Below are positions 8,563 to 16,927 of a stretch of DNA of 48,905 nucleotides, one piece after another. Position 1 is the stretch's first letter; each line of letters begins with the position of its first letter. Location: assembly GCA_003551905.1 (NCBI GenBank), contig PUNT01000198.1:1-48905 (forward strand). Direction: 5' to 3'. The notes under the pieces are model-generated. The model saw only the letters and a program-made list of their open reading frames with translations, was not told the origin of the DNA and ran no database searches. A program made the position numbers and the translations under genes. The DNA is from Halanaerobiales bacterium. GTDB taxonomy: Bacteria > Bacillota > Halanaerobiia > B1SED10-174.

Positions 8563-9750
8563 ATGGAGAAAATACTGGCCCTAACCAGTTCAGCCCAGGA
8601 CTGGTTGATTTCACCTGGTCATCCAGAAAACAAAGAAAGAATATTACTAATGCAGGATATTCTGTTTTCCCATAACATATCCACAAAGGAACCTGCTCCC
8701 CTGTCCAAAGAAGATCTAAGCAAAACTCATGTAGTTAACTGTCATCCATCTTCAATAACAGCAGATCACCTTAAAGCAGCAGGAGCTGTTTATGAAGGAT
8801 TTTCTGCTGTTTTAGAAGGTCAGGTAGAAAAAGCAATAATCTGTGCCCGCCCACCAGGGCATCATGCCCCGCGAATTATCCATGGAATAAGGGGTTTCTG
8901 CTCAACTAATGGAGATAGCATTGCCCTGGAAAAAATACTGAGGGAAAACAGAGGTTTACGCCTGGCTATTATTGATACTGATGCCCATCATGCTGATGGC
9001 ACTGAGGATATTTTTTTCTATAACCCTGATGTCCTCCACATTTCTATCCATCAGGATGGAAGAACCATTTTCCCAGGAAGTGGTTTTCCGGAAACAATTG
9101 GAGGACCAGTTAATCCTGGCAATATCATGAATATACCCCTGCCACCAGGAGCAGGGGATAGTTATCTAGTAGGAGCTATAAAAAAACTTGTTATTCCCAC
9201 CATCCAAAAATTCCAACCAGATTACATAATTCATACCCTAGGATTCGATGGTCACATCTCTGATCCTCTTTCCCACCTTGAATATTCCTCACAGGTTTTT
9301 GCTGACCTAACTCACCTTCTGAATCCTCATCTGACAATAATTCAGGGGGGGTATGACCTGAAGAAAGGCATCAAGGAAGGTTTTACTGAAACTTTAAAAG
9401 CATTAATGGGAGAGAATGGAATCAGGCAGATCTCAGAAGACAAAGATATTATTCATTATCTTGATAGGATAGCAAGTATAATGGAAAATCAGCAGAATCA
9501 ACCGACAAAAAACAACTGGATAAGACAAAATAGATTTTTTTATGATGAAGAATACATCATGGAAAACCGCCAAGAAACCTACTCATTCTGCAGCAATTGC
9601 CTGGGCTTTCCGGTAATCAAGAGCAGTTGTGATAAAATTATGAGGGAAGAAGAAATTACATTGATCTTACTGCATCCTGACACCTGTCAAGAATGTCGTG
9701 ATAGAGCCAAAGAGATGCAAAGAGAAAAAGCATACATCCTCAACATCTAA
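8563..9750 (+). CDS. Histone deacetylase-family amidohydrolase with C-terminal Cys-rich tail
   Basis: A 395-residue zinc amidohydrolase of the arginase/deacetylase fold (AcuC, acetylpolyamine amidohydrolase, HDAC). Visible active-site elements are RPPGHHA (His pair), DTDAHHADGT (zinc Asp and His), GFDGHISDPL (second zinc Asp) and GGYDL (catalytic Tyr). After residue 330 a tail carries CSNC (343-346), Cys356 and CQEC (375-378), which suggests a small zinc-binding module not typical of the family. AAGGAGG precedes the ATG. The last 11 bp overlap the convergent amidohydrolase gene. The likely substrate class is an acetylated small molecule or protein lysine; which one is unknown. Confidence 0.85.
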   Translation: MEKILALTSSAQDWLISPGHPENKERILLMQDILFSHNISTKEPAPLSKEDLSKTHVVNCHPSSITADHLKAAGAVYEGFSAVLEGQVEKAIICARPPGHHAPRIIHGIRGFCSTNGDSIALEKILRENRGLRLAIIDTDAHHADGTEDIFFYNPDVLHISIHQDGRTIFPGSGFPETIGGPVNPGNIMNIPLPPGAGDSYLVGAIKKLVIPTIQKFQPDYIIHTLGFDGHISDPLSHLEYSSQVFADLTHLLNPHLTIIQGGYDLKKGIKEGFTETLKALMGENGIRQISEDKDIIHYLDRIASIMENQQNQPTKNNWIRQNRFFYDEEYIMENRQETYSFCSNCLGFPVIKSSCDKIMREEEITLILLHPDTCQECRDRAKEMQREKAYILNI

Positions 9751-11329
9751 AAACTATCTTACCATTTACTATGGTCCCAATAGCTTTTGCTTCATCTATT
9801 AAATTAGGACTGGCCATGAAATCTGGAAAAAAGATAGACAGATCAGCAAGCTTGCCCGGAGCAATAGTCCCTTTTCCCGTCTCTTCTCCAGCAGCATAAA
9901 CCGGACCCCATGTATAACCTCGCACAGCTTCATAAACTGTTAAAGCCTCCTGCATATTTTTCCCCATCCTAAACACAGCATACTTAATACCCTGCAGGGG
10001 GTCAATTGTTTCGATGGGGGCATCAGAACCCAGAACAAGCTCTGAACCTTCCTCTATCATACTCTTACAGGCAAATGCATAGCGACCTCTTTCCTCCCCC
10101 CAATAGTTATCTATGAGCTCCTGATCCACTTTAAGGTGAACTGTTTGCATGGAGGGAATAACATTAAGGATGGCAAAACTCTTTATATCATCAGGAGCAA
10201 CCAGCTGGGCATGCTCAATTCTATGCCGCAAATTTTCAGTTTTTGTTTGTTCTTTGATTTTTGCCAACCCATTGAGAGCAATCCTGTTTGCTCCATCTCC
10301 GATAGCATGGATAGCCAGAGGGAATCCAGCATCAACAACAGAACCAGCTAAGGAGTAAAATTCTCCAGGGTCTTTTATCAGTATTCCCTTCTCCAGTTCA
10401 TTCAGCTGTTGGTAGTATGGCTCCAACATAGCAGCAGTTTGGGAACCTAGTGCACCATCCAGAAAAATTTTAATTGGACCAATTCTCAAAAAGGAATCGC
10501 CAAACCCAGATGTCAGTCCTATTTCCTGAACAAATTTCAGGCTATCCTCCGGAATACCACAAAAGAACCGTATCAACAGTTGCCCCTGCTTATGCAGGTC
10601 ACATAACCCTCTGAGAGAAGATTTGCCTTCAAAACTATGTACACCAGTTAATCCATAACTCACAGCTTTTCTCATACCCTGCTTCAATGCTTCTAGGCAT
10701 TCATCAATAGCAGGAGGAGGTACTTTATTAAAAACTAGCTCGCAAGCTTTTTCCTTCAAGATACCCGATGGATTACCATTATCTTCTCTCTCAATTTTAC
10801 CGCCAGGTGGGTCACTACAACTGGCATCTATACCGGCCAGCTCTAAAGCTTTGCTGTTAGCCCAAAGGGAATGACCGTCTTTACTGCTCAATGCTGCTGG
10901 AACGTCAGCAGTTATTGAATCCAGTTGCTGTCGATCTGGCCAGCCTTCCTTCCATTGATTTTTATCCCAGCCACCACCAAGAAGCCATTTCCCTGTTCTG
11001 TTCTTCAATCCTTCTTTGATCTTTTCCAGTGCAGAATCCAGAGTATAGCAGTCACTCAGGTCCACCTGTGTTTCCCGGAGAGAAAACTGCAGGAAGTGTG
11101 TATGACCATCTATTAATCCAGGAAATACTGCTGCACCCTTTAGATCCCACATATCCACATCACCTTTCGCCTGCCTGCAGAGATCACCATAACTACCAAC
11201 AGCTTTTATTCTATCCTCCTGAATAAGGACAGCTTCATGAACATTACCCGGTGATTCCATTGTATAAACATTGCCATTGTATAATAATTGCAGAGGTATC
11301 GCCTCCTTGCTTATAAATTCTTGCTTCAT
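9740..11329 (-). CDS. YtcJ-type metal-dependent amidohydrolase
   Basis: A 529-residue amidohydrolase-superfamily TIM-barrel enzyme of the YtcJ/AmdB group. Visible: GLIDGHTHF (first metal pair), KIFLDGALGSQ, HAIGDGAN, RIEHAQL and the late-barrel Asp in LGSDAPIE. The N- and C-terminal beta-sandwich halves are present (LLYNGNVYTM at the start; GKLADLSIF near the end). The ATG at 11329 has no clear Shine-Dalgarno, whereas AAGGAGG at about 11301-11307 sits inside the frame, eight bases before an in-frame CTG (11293) that would give the usual family N-terminus. So the true start may be non-ATG, and overlap with the upstream gene 50-86 bp. Substrate unknown. Confidence 0.85.
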   Translation of the reverse strand: MKQEFISKEAIPLQLLYNGNVYTMESPGNVHEAVLIQEDRIKAVGSYGDLCRQAKGDVDMWDLKGAAVFPGLIDGHTHFLQFSLRETQVDLSDCYTLDSALEKIKEGLKNRTGKWLLGGGWDKNQWKEGWPDRQQLDSITADVPAALSSKDGHSLWANSKALELAGIDASCSDPPGGKIEREDNGNPSGILKEKACELVFNKVPPPAIDECLEALKQGMRKAVSYGLTGVHSFEGKSSLRGLCDLHKQGQLLIRFFCGIPEDSLKFVQEIGLTSGFGDSFLRIGPIKIFLDGALGSQTAAMLEPYYQQLNELEKGILIKDPGEFYSLAGSVVDAGFPLAIHAIGDGANRIALNGLAKIKEQTKTENLRHRIEHAQLVAPDDIKSFAILNVIPSMQTVHLKVDQELIDNYWGEERGRYAFACKSMIEEGSELVLGSDAPIETIDPLQGIKYAVFRMGKNMQEALTVYEAVRGYTWGPVYAAGEETGKGTIAPGKLADLSIFFPDFMASPNLIDEAKAIGTIVNGKIVFRC

Positions 11330-11744
11330 CTAGCTTATTACCCTCCTGATCCAGAAATATAAACCTGGGATTAGGCAAGAGCAAGTCATTTTTTTCAATA
11401 GCTATAGCCGTGGCCGGATAGGTTACCACTTGAATTATAATATCTTCAGGAGAAGGATCGGTAAATTTAATCGTAATGTGAATTCGCCCAGGAATAATCT
11501 CTTCTACCTTTATTGCTTCAACCGAGTACCCACCGGTATTTTTTTCGCCCCTGTGGACAACAATTACTATTTTATCAGCTTTCTCTAGAAGGCTGTAATA
11601 TGGTTTTTCTACCTGCTGAGGCATTTCTGGGGGAATTTCTGTTACTTCAAAGTGAATCTGTCGTGGCAAACAGCTAAAAGCAAAAAATATAACTAGTAGC
11701 ATAGACAATAATATAGCCCCCAGATGCCTCCTGCACTTCGTCAA
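11244..11744 (-). CDS. PrcB_C-domain putative lipoprotein
   Basis: A 166-residue exported protein. A hydrophobic N-terminal segment ends in FAFSC, a plausible though non-ideal lipobox. Residues about 55-115 match the PrcB C-terminal domain (PF14343), with a GGYSV core and VVTYPATAI near its end. PrcB assists the subtilisin-like protease PrtP in Treponema, but many anaerobic Firmicutes carry this domain alone with unknown role. The start is TTG preceded by GGAG. Its 3' end runs 50-86 bp into the amidohydrolase gene in another frame, an unusually long overlap. The upstream neighbours are three M42 peptidases, which hints at peptide metabolism. Confidence 0.65.
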   Translation of the reverse strand: MTKCRRHLGAILLSMLLVIFFAFSCLPRQIHFEVTEIPPEMPQQVEKPYYSLLEKADKIVIVVHRGEKNTGGYSVEAIKVEEIIPGRIHITIKFTDPSPEDIIIQVVTYPATAIAIEKNDLLLPNPRFIFLDQEGNKLDEARIYKQGGDTSAIIIQWQCLYNGITG

Positions 11745-11750
11745 ATATAC

Positions 11751-12755
11751 TCACTCCTGAAATAATTGGCTATTTCCAGCAACCTTTACAGCCAGCTTGA
11801 TGGTATTCTCTACATCCTCCAGAGCAACAACTTCTGAATAACTGTGAACATATCGACAGGGCAAAGAAAGGCAACCAGCAGGAATTCCCTCCCTGGCCAG
11901 ATTTATGGCTCCAGCATCAGTCCCACCCCTCTCCAGGACCTCTAGCTGGTACTTAATATTTTCCCTCTCAGCTGTATCAATTATTAGTTTTTTTACCTTC
12001 TGGCTGGTTATCAATGAACTGTCCTTGATTTTAATAGCAACACCTTTACCAAGGGCAACATCCATCCTCTTGGCTCCTGGAGTATCTCCGGTTCTTGTGA
12101 CATCAACAGCTATGCCTAGATCAGGATTTATGCTGTAGGCAGAAGTTCTTCCACCTCGCAATCCTACTTCTTCCTGTACAGTAAAAACCAAAAATATATC
12201 ATTATCTACCTCTCCAACCTGCTTAGCTGTTTCAATCAAAACAGCACATCCTATACGGTCATCAATGGCTTTTCCCATTATCCTGCCATCAATAAATTGT
12301 GTTTTTTGATCATACACTGCTATATCTCCCAGTGATACAATTTTTTTACTCTCTTCTTCACTACTGCTGCCAATATCCATGTACATCTTCTCCAGTTTCA
12401 AATCTTTCATGCTATCCAGATGCTCATGGCTTACCATGCCCTTTTGTCCTGATTGCAACTTGATCCTGGCTCCTACCAGATTATAGGGATTGATGCCCCC
12501 TATATTGGTAAAACGGAGAAAACCTTCTTTCTCTATATGAGTAACCATTAAGCCAATTTCATCTGCATGAGCAGCAAACATTATTTTTTTTCTATCATTA
12601 CCTTTACCCTGTTTAAGTGCCACCAAATTTCCCATTTTATCAATCTTCAAATCATCTACATAATCTTTAATCTCTTCTTTTATCATATTCATTACATCAT
12701 TCTCATAACCTGAGGGACCATATGCTTCAGTAAGTTTTTTAATCAATTCTTTCAA
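11751..12755 (-). CDS. M42-family aminopeptidase (third of tandem array)
   Basis: About 335 residues. Co-catalytic zinc aminopeptidase related to TET complexes, YsdC/YtoP and FrvX. All key motifs are intact: AAHADEIG (zinc His and Asp), IDDRIGCA (bridging Asp), QEEVGLRG (general-base and zinc Glu), AVDV (zinc Asp) and CRYVHS (zinc His). An ATG further upstream lacks a ribosome site. The sequence AAAGGAGG then seven bases then TTG (12755) sets the start and gives the family N-terminus MKELIKKL. It overlaps the preceding M42 gene by 17 bp, so the two are coupled. Probably a cytoplasmic peptide-degrading oligomer. Confidence 0.9.
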   Translation of the reverse strand: MKELIKKLTEAYGPSGYENDVMNMIKEEIKDYVDDLKIDKMGNLVALKQGKGNDRKKIMFAAHADEIGLMVTHIEKEGFLRFTNIGGINPYNLVGARIKLQSGQKGMVSHEHLDSMKDLKLEKMYMDIGSSSEEESKKIVSLGDIAVYDQKTQFIDGRIMGKAIDDRIGCAVLIETAKQVGEVDNDIFLVFTVQEEVGLRGGRTSAYSINPDLGIAVDVTRTGDTPGAKRMDVALGKGVAIKIKDSSLITSQKVKKLIIDTAERENIKYQLEVLERGGTDAGAINLAREGIPAGCLSLPCRYVHSYSEVVALEDVENTIKLAVKVAGNSQLFQE

Positions 12756-13773
12756 AGGGAAAACCTCCTTTGCCAATATCATATAAAATAGCTTTCATCC
12801 ATTTCACCATATTGTTATAGTCTTCAATATTGAGCATTGAAACTGGACTGTGTATATACCTACAGGGTAGAGAAAAACCGGCAGCTGGTATACCACTTTT
12901 AGTCTGATATATACGGCCTGTATCGGTTCCTCCTACATTTGTCCGCCGTAGCTGATAAGGGATATTTTCTCTTTCCGCAATATCCATTACATATTTATTT
13001 ATCCTGGGATTACTTAAGAATGACCTGTCAGCCATGGTTAGGGCAGGACCCTTACCCATTGAAGTAGAATAACGGTGCTCCACACATTCCGGCACATCTG
13101 ATGCTGTTGTCCCCTCCAGGACAAAAGCAATGTCAGGATTTACTCGAAAAGCAGCTACACCTGCACCTCGCGACCCAACTTCTTCTTGCACTGTAAAACA
13201 GCCACAGATACCAACAGGTAAATCTTCTTTGAGGATCTCAATAATTGCTGCACAACCAGCACGATCATCAAAGGCTTTACCCTGCAGAACACCGGGTTTT
13301 AATGGAACTGTGGCAGTATCAAAGGCTACATAATCACCAACATTTACTTCTCTACTGGCTTGCTCCTGGTTTTCTGCTCCTATATCGATGAATAATTCTT
13401 TGCTAGGAAATGGTTTTTCCCTTTTATGTTTTTCCTGCATGTGAATGGGTTTACTGCCAATTACCCCATTAATTTTTTCTTTACCAACAAGGACCTTTTT
13501 ACCTACTAACACCCTGGGATCTATACCTCCCACCGGAGAAAAACTTAAAAGCCCTTCATTATCTATACCCATTACCATCAGCCCAACTTCATCCATATGG
13601 GCTGCCAGCATAACAAGGGGTCTCCCATTCTTCCTCTTCCAGGCAAAAAGGTTGCCCATATAATCCCCGTTTACCTCATCTACGTATCCTTCCACCTCAC
13701 CCCTTATCAGCTGCCGCACCTCTCCCTCTCTACCTGATACTCCACAAGCTTCTGTCAGTATTTTTATAAGCAC
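12739..13773 (-). CDS. M42-family aminopeptidase (second of tandem array)
   Basis: 344 residues, GTG start with GGAGGGG six bases upstream, overlapping the preceding M42 gene by 10 bp. Motifs: AAHMDEVG, FDDRAGCAA, QEEVGSRGAG and CRYIHS. The fourth motif is VLEGTT, with Glu replacing the Asp seen in the two sister genes; Glu is a known alternative zinc ligand in M42 enzymes. Sequence differences around this site and the S1 pocket suggest a substrate preference distinct from its neighbours. Related paralogues in archaea form mixed dodecamers, so a hetero-oligomer is possible here, but this is inference. Confidence 0.9.
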   Translation of the reverse strand: MLIKILTEACGVSGREGEVRQLIRGEVEGYVDEVNGDYMGNLFAWKRKNGRPLVMLAAHMDEVGLMVMGIDNEGLLSFSPVGGIDPRVLVGKKVLVGKEKINGVIGSKPIHMQEKHKREKPFPSKELFIDIGAENQEQASREVNVGDYVAFDTATVPLKPGVLQGKAFDDRAGCAAIIEILKEDLPVGICGCFTVQEEVGSRGAGVAAFRVNPDIAFVLEGTTASDVPECVEHRYSTSMGKGPALTMADRSFLSNPRINKYVMDIAERENIPYQLRRTNVGGTDTGRIYQTKSGIPAAGFSLPCRYIHSPVSMLNIEDYNNMVKWMKAILYDIGKGGFPFERID

Positions 13774-14819
13774 GGCAACCCCTCCAAAAATTTTTCGTCA
13801 GCTTCAGCACAAAAAGATGCTAAAAGTCGTCCAGTCCGTTTGATATCTTTAATATTAATAGTTTCTACTGGTGTGTGCATGTAAGCCAGTGGAATAGAAA
13901 TAAGGCCTGTTGCAACTCCACATCTACTCATCTGAATAGCATAAGTATCTGTCCCTGATGGGAAGGGTACAGGTTCTAACTGATAAGGAATCTCGTCTCT
14001 CTCCCCAATCTCCTTTAATTTATTGAAAATCTGGGGGTGAACATGTGGCCCCCAGCTGATTCCTGGGCCAGCACCACTCTGCAATGTCCTTTCTTTCTCC
14101 AAACCTTTCCTGCGAGCAAAACCTACATCTATGGCAATACCCACTGCAGGATTTATATGGTAACTCCCGGTTATTGCACCTCGGAGCCCTACTTCTTCCT
14201 GAACTGTTGCAACAGCAATCACATCAAAATCATGAGATCTATTCCCGAGTTCTTTTAAAAGGATACTTAAAGCAGCAACACCTGCCCTGTCATCTAATGC
14301 CTTGCCTGCACAGATGTTTTCTTTTAACCAGGTAAGTTCCTGGTAAAAAGAAATGAAATCGCCTACCTGTATAATTTCATTTAGTTCCTCCTGAGAACGA
14401 CCACAGTCAATAAAGAGCTTTTCCATCTTTATAGCCTGCTCTCTCTCCTTAGCATCCTGAACATGAGGAGGTTTTGCTCCAATTATTCCCCTAATCTTTT
14501 CTCGACCTTTGATGACCACTTCCTGGCCGGGAAGGGTCCGGGGATCAATCCCTCCTAGAGGTTCAAAACGAATAAACCCTCCATCTTCTGCCTTGCTGAC
14601 CAAAAAGCCTATTTCATCCATATGAGCAGCAAACATTAAGGGAGGGGCCTCACTTTTTTTCTTCCCCTCCTTTCTGGCAATAACATTGCCAAGCTTATCA
14701 ACATAGACATCATCAGCAAGTGTTCTAAATGCCTCCTGGATAATTTCACCTACTTCTTCTTCATTACCTGAAACTCCAGTTGCTTCACTTATACGGGTGA
14801 TAAAATCTTTAAGCTCCAT
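13764..14819 (-). CDS. M42-family aminopeptidase (first of tandem array)
   Basis: About 351 residues. Motifs: AAHMDEIG, LDDRAGVAA, QEEVGLRGA, AIDV and YMHTPVE with the final zinc His. Two consecutive ATGs (14822 and 14819) follow AAAGGAGAGG; the second has better spacing and is used here. It is the first gene of a three-peptidase cluster joined by short overlaps, which implies coupled translation and balanced amounts. The segment between the active-site motifs differs strongly from the two sister proteins, so these are not recent duplicates. Confidence 0.9.
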   Translation of the reverse strand: MELKDFITRISEATGVSGNEEEVGEIIQEAFRTLADDVYVDKLGNVIARKEGKKKSEAPPLMFAAHMDEIGFLVSKAEDGGFIRFEPLGGIDPRTLPGQEVVIKGREKIRGIIGAKPPHVQDAKEREQAIKMEKLFIDCGRSQEELNEIIQVGDFISFYQELTWLKENICAGKALDDRAGVAALSILLKELGNRSHDFDVIAVATVQEEVGLRGAITGSYHINPAVGIAIDVGFARRKGLEKERTLQSGAGPGISWGPHVHPQIFNKLKEIGERDEIPYQLEPVPFPSGTDTYAIQMSRCGVATGLISIPLAYMHTPVETINIKDIKRTGRLLASFCAEADEKFLEGLPCL

Positions 14820-14859
14820 CATCCTCTCCTTTCTACAAGCAGGCTTTATTTATTCTTTC

Positions 14860-14892
14860 TTTAAAAAAGTTCGAGTCCCTTCTCAGGGACTC
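14860..14892 (-). terminator. Intrinsic terminator after the LysM-M23 gene
   Basis: On the minus strand a GAGTCCCT/AGGGACTC stem (14873-14880 with 14885-14892) is followed by a run of six T. It separates the LysM-M23 gene from the M42 cluster, so the peptidase cluster probably has its own promoter. Confidence 0.8.
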
Positions 14893-14913
14893 AGATTAGT
14901 TACTATAATTTTA

Positions 14914-15690
14914 TTATTGATGCAGAAAGTCCATTGGATCCTGTGGCACACCATTCTTTCTAACTTCAAAATGCAGATGAGGACCAGTAGCATTGCCAGT
15001 AGTACCCATAAAAGCAATAATTTGCCCCTGAAAAACCACATCACCCTCTTTAACGTTATTTTTGAGATTGTGAGCGTAATAGGTCAGATATTCCTTGGAA
15101 TGATCTATAATTATCAGCTTTCCATAACCTGATGCGGTCCCACAAAAAATTACTTCCCCACATTCAGCTGCCATAATTGGAGTCCCGATTTCATTGGCCA
15201 CATCAATTCCAAAATGAAAATTATCACCTCTTTTTCCAAAGTATGAAGAAATCCAGCCTTCTGCTGGCCAGATAAAATTAGGCTCACTATCTTCCTGTAT
15301 ATTCACCGGATTGTTGGAGGGAATCACTATTTTCTGTCCTGGATAAATCAGATCAGGGTTTTTGATCTGATTTATCCTGATGATCTCTGCAAGACTTATC
15401 TGGTATCCCTTGGCAATATGGGATAGGGTTTCACCTCTCCCAACAACATGAGTTTGGTTTTCTTTTTTTTGATTGGGAATTACGACCTGCTGCCCTATAA
15501 GAATACAGTCAGGGTTTTTAATATTATTTGCAGCCATGATTTCCTGTACTGAAACCTGAAAGTTTCTGGCGATATGTATAAGCGTATCTCCTTTTCTAAT
15601 TGTATAGTAATCATGAGCGGAAACATAATTTATGGGATATAATAGCAGGGCTAATAGCAGCACAAAATAATAAAAAATATTTTTGGCCAT
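14914..15690 (-). CDS. LysM-domain M23 endopeptidase
   Basis: About 258 residues, exported. A hydrophobic signal segment ends near VSAHD, then two LysM peptidoglycan-binding repeats (IRKGDTL...VVIP and VGRGETL...IVIP), then a C-terminal lysostaphin-type M23 zinc endopeptidase domain with HFGID and HLHFE. The start is placed at ATG 15690, behind AAAGGATG; two in-frame starts further upstream are less well spaced. It probably cuts peptidoglycan cross-links in the envelope or during sporulation. It shares layout with the gene at 16928-17971 but lacks that protein's PG_binding_1 domain. Confidence 0.9.
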   Translation of the reverse strand: MAKNIFYYFVLLLALLLYPINYVSAHDYYTIRKGDTLIHIARNFQVSVQEIMAANNIKNPDCILIGQQVVIPNQKKENQTHVVGRGETLSHIAKGYQISLAEIIRINQIKNPDLIYPGQKIVIPSNNPVNIQEDSEPNFIWPAEGWISSYFGKRGDNFHFGIDVANEIGTPIMAAECGEVIFCGTASGYGKLIIIDHSKEYLTYYAHNLKNNVKEGDVVFQGQIIAFMGTTGNATGPHLHFEVRKNGVPQDPMDFLHQ

Positions 15691-15757
15691 TTCGGTCATC
15701 CTTTCCAATTATTCTCTTTTTAGGATGCACCGATTATCGCCATATTATACACATCAC

Positions 15758-16891
15758 CTAGCGAAATAAAAGCCTGCCCAGAATAGGGCGGTATATTTTA
15801 ATAGCTTTATGTGGGCAAAATTCTTGACAACAAAAACATCTTATGCATTCCTTTAAATCAACCCGGGGTTGGCCTTCCTCGGCATCACTGATAACCTTTG
15901 TCGGGCATTGCCGCTGACATATACCACAGGCGACACATTTTTCATGAACAAATTCTGGCCTTGGTTGAAGTAAATTCAATATCTTCTCTCGCAAACGTGG
16001 TGAAACAAAAGAGTCCAGCCTTGTAGCATCAATACGACCAGGAGGAATACTAAATGACTCATCCTTCAAATCCCCTAAAACCTCGATTTCATCTCTGCTG
16101 GCAGGCAATCCTAACTCCCTTGCTGCTCTGATAGTTGGCACTTCCACTGGCTCTATGCCCATCATTATTGCCAGAATAACATCAATAGCAAAAACATTTT
16201 GCGATAAAATAACTTTACCTATTTTACGCACAGTACCACTGGAAGGACCACTCCCTTCCATGGCTTCTATAGCATCTACTACAGTTAAACCTGGTTCTAT
16301 AAAGCGGGCAATATCAACTAACAACCGGGAAAAGACATCAGTATTCTGCATTTTAAGATGATACTCCACCTTTAATAGTCCGGGAATAATTCCAAACAGG
16401 TTTTTGACTCCACCTGTAAGCTTCACCAGACCATGGGTTTTCATTTTTGGCACATTAACCACAAGGTCTCCTTCACCAATAAAAGAAGCAACAGGTAGAT
16501 TCTTAACTACCCTGCCTTGTGGGAAACTTAATTGTTCATGGTTAATATTATAGTTCAAAGTAGCACCTGAATCATTTGCTGCTTTTCTCATTCCTGTACC
16601 CTGATAAACACTTTTCAAATAAGTCCTGTTGAAAGGCCCTCCCGGTGAGTCGCCAATAATAGCCTGTCCACCAGACTCTTTGACCTTTTCAGCCAGAACC
16701 TGCAATATTTCAGGACGAGTTGTAACTCCTGCATCTGGAGCCTTGTTCATAAGAAGGTTGGGTTTCAAAATTACTTCCCTGGAAAAAAAAGTTCCCTCTA
16801 TTCCCAAGAGGGAAAGCCCTTTCTCAATTGCTTCCTTAACCTGGTCTAATTCATAACTTTCACAATCAACAATAGCTACCCGTGGTTTCAT
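15758..16891 (-). CDS. DUF362 protein with C-terminal 2[4Fe-4S] ferredoxin domain
   Basis: 377 residues. The N-terminal 290 residues form the DUF362 domain (begins VAIVDC, has ILKPNLL, PEILQVL, GDSPGG and MKTHGLVKLTGGVKNLFG). The C-terminus has two Cys motifs, CVACGICQRQCP and CIRCFCCQEFCP, each able to ligate a 4Fe-4S cluster. The family is common in anaerobes and of unproven function; a redox or metal/cofactor role is usually supposed. AAGGAGG precedes the ATG. It sits between two LysM-M23 genes on the same strand, without obvious functional link. Confidence 0.88.
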   Translation of the reverse strand: MKPRVAIVDCESYELDQVKEAIEKGLSLLGIEGTFFSREVILKPNLLMNKAPDAGVTTRPEILQVLAEKVKESGGQAIIGDSPGGPFNRTYLKSVYQGTGMRKAANDSGATLNYNINHEQLSFPQGRVVKNLPVASFIGEGDLVVNVPKMKTHGLVKLTGGVKNLFGIIPGLLKVEYHLKMQNTDVFSRLLVDIARFIEPGLTVVDAIEAMEGSGPSSGTVRKIGKVILSQNVFAIDVILAIMMGIEPVEVPTIRAARELGLPASRDEIEVLGDLKDESFSIPPGRIDATRLDSFVSPRLREKILNLLQPRPEFVHEKCVACGICQRQCPTKVISDAEEGQPRVDLKECIRCFCCQEFCPHKAIKIYRPILGRLLFR

Positions 16892-16927
16892 TGCGATCCT
16901 CCTTGAAGCCTAAGAACTCTATACAAA

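Noticed and set aside
14869-14892. GTTCGAGTCCC resembling a tRNA T-arm
   Set aside because: No upstream GGGAC partner, anticodon arm or acceptor stem; the sequence is the minus-strand terminator stem with its T-run.
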